Both the position numbers and the translations under genes were made by a program. Below the pieces are notes generated by a model. The model was not told the DNA's origin and did not search any database. It saw nothing but the letters and a program-made list of their open reading frames with translations. Shown one piece after another: positions 59,786 to 64,000 of a stretch of DNA of 64,000 bases. The stretch spans positions 1,340,586 through 1,404,585 of the forward strand of contig CACRXP010000046.1 in the NCBI GenBank assembly GCA_902702965.1, given 5' to 3'. This stretch comes from Spirometra erinaceieuropaei. Taxonomy: Eukaryota; Platyhelminthes; Cestoda; Diphyllobothriidea; Diphyllobothriidae. Positions within the stretch are counted from its first letter, which is position 1; the number at the start of each line of letters is the position of its first letter.

Positions 59786-62100
59786 TGTCAGTCAGTGTAT
59801 TTGAGGGAAATAGGCTTACGCCTTTGAACTCCCTATTTGTACATAAACAATCGATAACCAAGCAAAAATGTGAAGAAAGTACAACATTAAGTGAATGTAT
59901 ACATTGATTCACATATGTCACTAGTCACATGCCTTAAAGGTCACATAGTCAGATTGTTGCTGCAGCATATGTCTGTCAAGCCGACATTTAAATGTCGCCA
60001 CAGTTTGAGGCATGACAACCTTCTCGGGCAGGTTATTCCACGGTTCCACGACACGGTTGGAGAAGAAATATTTTCTCACATTCAGTCTACCCTGTGGCAC
60101 GCGTAGCTTGAATGGATGTCCCCGGACGTGAGTTTTAGTGGCGAGTTGGAAAAAGTCATCGCTCCGAAAGGCACAATCCAAGCCGCGCACGATACGGAAA
60201 GTTTGTATCATGTCTTCGCGCAACTGCCTATAACTCAGAGGATAGAGATTAAGGTTAGTTAAGCGGATCGTGTATGGCAGTGCACTTTGACCTCTTATTA
60301 ATTTCGTTGCTCGTCTCTGCACCCATTCGAGCAGATCGTAATCCTGATGCGTCCACGGTCTCCAGGCCTGAATTGCATATTCGCGGTGCGGCCTTACAAT
60401 CGTGCCGAAGACTTTGGGGAAGCAGTCTTCATCGACAACTGCGAATGCCCGCTTGATGGCATATAGCATTGAAGTTGCGGCCTTGGCCGCCTTACAACAT
60501 TGCGTAGAAGACTCAAGGCTGTCTGCAACCCAAACTCCGAGATCTTTCTGAGTTTCTGCTTCTCGGAGTGGCATTCCGTTCAGATGGTATTGCCGCGTAC
60601 TACGGGTCTGATTTCCGAGGCGCAGAATGATGCATTTGTTCAAATTGAAGGACAAAATCCATCTGCTGGACCACTGGTCCAATCGACAAAGATTTTCTTG
60701 GAAGTTGATCTCATCGACAGCATTCTGGATGACCTTTCAGATTTTATGTCGTCCGCAAACATGGCGCAATCACAGTCCAACCCATCTACATAAGGATTGA
60801 TGAACGAGAGAACGAGCGTTGGTCCGATCATCGAGCCTTGTGGGACCACACTCTCTATGAATGTGCACTTTGATTGCTGTTGTTCTACGCAGACAATTTG
60901 GGAGCGGCCGAGAAGGAAATTTTCGATCCATTTGAGAAGTTTGCCACCGATGCCCATAATTCTCAACTTGTGTAGTAGACGCTGGTGCGGAACACTGTCA
61001 AACGCCTTCTGGAAATCAATATAGGCAACATGTACGATGTGTTTTGCGTCCAGTGCTCGCGTCTAACTTTGCACTGTGTATAGCAAGTTCGTAACACATG
61101 ATCTTCCCCTACGGAAACCATATTGTGCATTGGACAAGAGGTTGTGGGTTTCCAAGTAAGCCATCAACTCCTTTTTGATGGGTTTCTCCATCACTTTGTA
61201 GCAGATTGATTTCAGACTGACGGGTCTGTAGTTTGTCGCCAGAGCACGACTACCGCTTTTGTAAATGGGTGTAATGTTGGCCGTCTTCCAGTCTGTGGGA
61301 AGAATTCCAGCATCAAACGATTTCTGGCACAGAAAGGAAAGTGGTTTGGCCAGCTGTTGGGCAAGCTCAAAGAGCAGCTTTGCTGGGATCTTGTCCGGAC
61401 CGGGAGATTTACATTACTTCAAGCTTTTCAGTTCTTCTAAAATCGCTTCTTCTCGAAACACAATATTTTCGATAGTGGGATCTCAAATGTTCTCAGCATT
61501 AGAGGGGGTAAATTCTGCTTCTCTTATGAAAACGGATCGGAAAAATGGAGAAAAGTGCTCAGCCTTATTTGTACCGTCCGATATCTCGAAGTCGTCATCA
61601 CACTTTATAACAGGAATGGGACTCTTGTTACGTGTGCTTTTCCGCAAATAGCTGTAGAACAATTTGGGATTTTTAACGCCTTGGTTGAGCAAATCACTCT
61701 CAAAATCCCGTCGTCTCCTGAAAATCAGACTTTTCACCTTATTTCTTTAAACTTTGTATTCTGTAAACGCTGCATTGTTGTTGTTCTCGCGAAATTTCTT
61801 CTATAACCTTCCTTTCTTGTTGATCTCCTTTTTGAGTTCTCGTGTTAGCCACTGAGGGCGTTTGGATGTCCTAGGTTTTGATAAGGGACAGTGTTTCTTC
61901 ATTAGATGCAGTAAACGATGCATGAATAAATTCCAGTCCTCGTTAACGTTTCCGGAGAAGAGAACATCCCAGTCTATTTGTGATGCATCAGCTCTCATTT
62001 GGCGAAAGTCCCCTATCCATATATTTGGCCTCGTATTATCGTGCATTTTCTTTAATTGTTCACCTGAAAAACCACTGTTGGCGTTCACGGAAGAGGCTCA
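59786..62100 (-). mobile_element. CR1-like element D, most of RT plus linker
   Basis: The longest non-LTR copy here. Minus strand from 5': QIDWDVLFSGNVNEDWNLFM and RPQWLTRELKKEINKKGRL (endonuclease-RT linker, about 62010-61800); DFESDLLNQGVKNPKLFYSY; fingers and motif A in decayed frames; VVPQGSMIGPTL (motif B, about 60850); CAMFADDIK (motif C, about 60760) followed by a frameshift; then the C-terminal frame at 59921-60682. It ends with the conserved 3' tail at 59790-59845. Confidence 0.85.
59921..60682 (-). pseudogene. Element D reverse transcriptase C-terminal frame
   Basis: 253 open codons: WILSFNLNKCIILRLGN, QKDLGVWVADSLESS, RPHREYAIQAWRPWTHQDYD, YRQLREDMIQTFRIVRGLDC, RKYFFSNRVVEPWNNLPE and ATFKCRLDRHM, co-linear with element A residues about 235-470. 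The catalytic part lies upstream in another frame, so the copy is broken by a frameshift near 60720. Confidence 0.85.
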
Positions 62101-62411
62101 ACAATCAAGCCGGTGGCTGAACTACTACTTATAAAAAAGTTATAAAAGGAATGTGCTTAAATGAACAGTAACAGCCGATCTGTCCACCGGCTGACGGGGG
62201 GAGGCCGACCGGCACGCTAATGTGACTACAATTACGCAAAACCACAAAGGGAACAAAGGTCACATAGGACTGTAAGCTGTCAGCCCAGGGGCAGTCTAAG
62301 CCAATCAGCACCAAACAGACAGGTCAAAGTTCGTGCGTCGAGCACGGCTACAATACGAGGCAAACGGCAATACTGAGAAACTCAAGACCGGCAGGCGCAA
62401 CAAGTACGCTA

Positions 62412-62452
62412 CCCTGATGATGGAAACAAGGAAGTTTCCGAAACGTCAGTTC
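62412..62452 (+). ncRNA. Hammerhead-like motif of PLE 4
   Basis: CTGATGA (62414-62420), one unpaired T, stem II GGAAAC (62422-62427) with GTTTCC (62434-62439), GAAA, and minimal stem III AC/GT with GUC at 62445-62447. Hammerheads of this short-stem-III type are known in PLE terminal repeats. The extra T and a poorly paired stem I make activity doubtful. Confidence 0.35.
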
Positions 62453-63297
62453 GAATACAGTATGGTCCTTGAATTCGTTCTCTCTTCTTCTTCGTCGTCT
62501 TCGGGAGATGATGAGCGCGATACAATGTCTGGACGTCGAATCTTTACGCATATTAATGTATGCTATGGGCGCAAAGCCCTCCGCTCAGCACGCATATGGG
62601 GGACCTTTGCGAAGCCAGAGCACTGCACATACGCTTAGCTGAAATTCCTGCACAGGTGCCTTGATGAGGACGTCCTACCGAAATGCCTCAGATATAGACC
62701 GCCTGTGAACACTGACCATTGCCGACGAACGATGACAGACTTCAAGAAGAAAATGATCGGGGTACTAAAACGAGACTGCCACGCCCGCATTCACAAGTAG
62801 CGTCCAGTTAACGAACATCATTCGTTAACTTTCCAGTCGATCTTTACGGCACACGAGCTGGGAATCCTCAAAGCGGCAATTTCTGACAGCGTACGGCATC
62901 ACCGCAAGTTTCGTGATGACTCGGTGTCTGACAAATTTGAGAAAATAAGTCCGCCAAAGCAGCCCTCTACTGACGGTGTCTTGGTTCACAACGTTGACCT
63001 TACATCGTTTCGCACAGAAACAACTAGCGGTTCCATTCTATGACGTGAAGTTCAGTACAAGAGATGCTCGACCGGAAGACTTTATTGCATCCTTTTAATC
63101 GGCGCTCCAGGAGTGTGAGGCAGGCGAGGAGTGCAAAAACGCCATGCGATAACAGGCGTCGACCTTACTCCTTCAACACAAACGCCAGATGACGATTTCT
63201 AAAGCAGAAGATCGAGAACTTCTGAAGATACGAAAAATAAAGGATATCGTCACCCTGCCCGTCGACAATGGACGCTTGACTGTACTGCACAAAACTA

Positions 63298-63850
63298 GGC
63301 AACCTATTGATGGACAAGGGAGCTTATGTGGCATCAACCGTCAGCGACTTTAAAAAGCTCGTAAACATCATAAACAATACGATCGGCAAACTGAGGAAGG
63401 CGGGATCTTTTACGAGAAGGACAGCATTGGTCGCAAAAACAACTGATGGCGCGATGGCGCGCAGCTACGGCCTACCAAAGATCTTCAAGCAGACGGTGCC
63501 GCTACGTCCCATTGTCGCCTTACGTGATACCCCAAACTTCAGACTGTCAAAGTGGCTGCACCGGCGACTTTGTTTTGTAGTGGACAGTGAAGTCGGCGGA
63601 AGAGTTCTTGACGCGCATTAAATATCTCGAAGTGGATGCAGATGTGGTGATGGTGTCATTTGACGTGATCCCATTTTTCACCTCCATCACACTTGCGCTG
63701 GCTATAGACACGATTTATGGCTTTCTCCGGGAAAAATATGATGAGGCCGACAAACAGCTCAAGCGCGCACACATCATCGAGCTTCTTTGAATCAGACAAC
63801 GGTCAGGTCAACGAGGAAAAGAGGGGGACACCGATGGGCTCGCCTTTGTC
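63298..63850 (+). pseudogene. PLE 4 reverse transcriptase, fingers and palm start
   Basis: 63307-63621 encodes SYGLPKIFKQTVPLRPIVAL and LSKWLHRRL, the PLE block before motif A. A frameshift at about 63595 leads to 63587-63790 with SAEEFLTRIKYLE and motif A VVMVSFDVIPFFTSI. After a stop, KRGTPMGSPLS (motif B) follows at about 63818-63852. Catalytic YVDD is absent. Confidence 0.8.
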
Positions 63851-63870
63851 TTGACTAACTGCCGAAAGGA

Positions 63871-64000
63871 AAATAATTACGCGATATGAATACATATATC
63901 TGAGCGGCTTTGTCAGAGATTCTATCTGCATGAGGTGATAAAGCAAGTTTATTTGTATAACTTAGACCAAGGTCCTTTGTGGTGAGGCATTCTGAGAGTG
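63871..64000. other. Window end, nothing recognised
   Basis: AT-rich sequence with no PLE similarity. Confidence 0.4.

Larger units (their letters stand above)
62150..63870 (+). mobile_element. Penelope-like element 4, 5' part
   Basis: Plus strand: an untranslated/terminal-repeat zone (62150-62640) with a hammerhead-like motif at 62412-62452; an N-terminal region in broken frames (62640-63290, with TMTDFKKKMIG); IVTLPVDNGRLTVVLHKT (about 63249-63302); then the RT. The sequence stops resembling a PLE after GTPMGSPLS near 63850, before the catalytic motif. A 3' truncation is unusual for target-primed insertion and suggests a later break. Confidence 0.75.

Noticed and set aside
1..64000. CRISPR arrays, operons or bacterial-type genes
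   Set aside because: No regularly spaced repeats, ribosome-binding sites or compact gene order; the sequence is eukaryotic.

Overview
The window looks like non-coding, repeat-dense chromosomal DNA of an animal, most probably a flatworm (tapeworm or fluke). Reasons: about 60% AT; short introns with GT/AG ends; no operons; decayed CR1-like non-LTR retrotransposons; several Penelope-like elements (PLEs) with GIY-YIG nucleases; and hammerhead-ribozyme repeats, a combination known from flatworms. I infer the phylum only and cannot name the species.

Layout: 1-8.04 kb is the left arm (L) of a large inverted duplication whose partner (R) lies at about 36.55-41.51 kb. L carries a complete-looking three-exon gene for a small secreted protein (gene A, 867-2180) and, in L only, a CR1-like insertion (3.80-5.65 kb). 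8.5-19.4 kb is largely featureless AT-rich DNA with a few simple repeats and one dispersed GC-rich block. 19.4-26.1 kb is a PLE graveyard with a cluster of hammerhead (retrozyme-like) tandem repeats around a 374-base assembly gap. 26.1-35 kb is mostly non-coding, with some exon-like open stretches. Gene B (35.09-35.75 kb) has two exons whose boundaries and residue pattern match gene A exons 2 and 3. R holds an intact copy of gene A exon 3, but exons 1-2 are deleted. At 41.62-42.09 kb there is a frameshifted coding relic of unknown type. 44.07-47.16 and 48.63-52.27 kb are the arms (LL, RR) of a second inverted duplication with a 1.5 kb spacer; a third, diverged copy of part of it lies at 57.6-58.2 kb. 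53.15-62.1 kb is a stack of broken non-LTR retrotransposons, and 62.15-63.9 kb is the 5' part of another PLE.

How the parts fit: PLEs and CR1-like elements are the autonomous retroelements. The short hammerhead repeats are probably non-autonomous passengers; in other metazoans PLEs are the proposed mobilisers of such repeats. The host genes are a small paralogous family of short proteins, at least one with a signal peptide, reshaped by the duplication. All splice models, ribozyme folds and repeat alignments were made by eye; none was computed.
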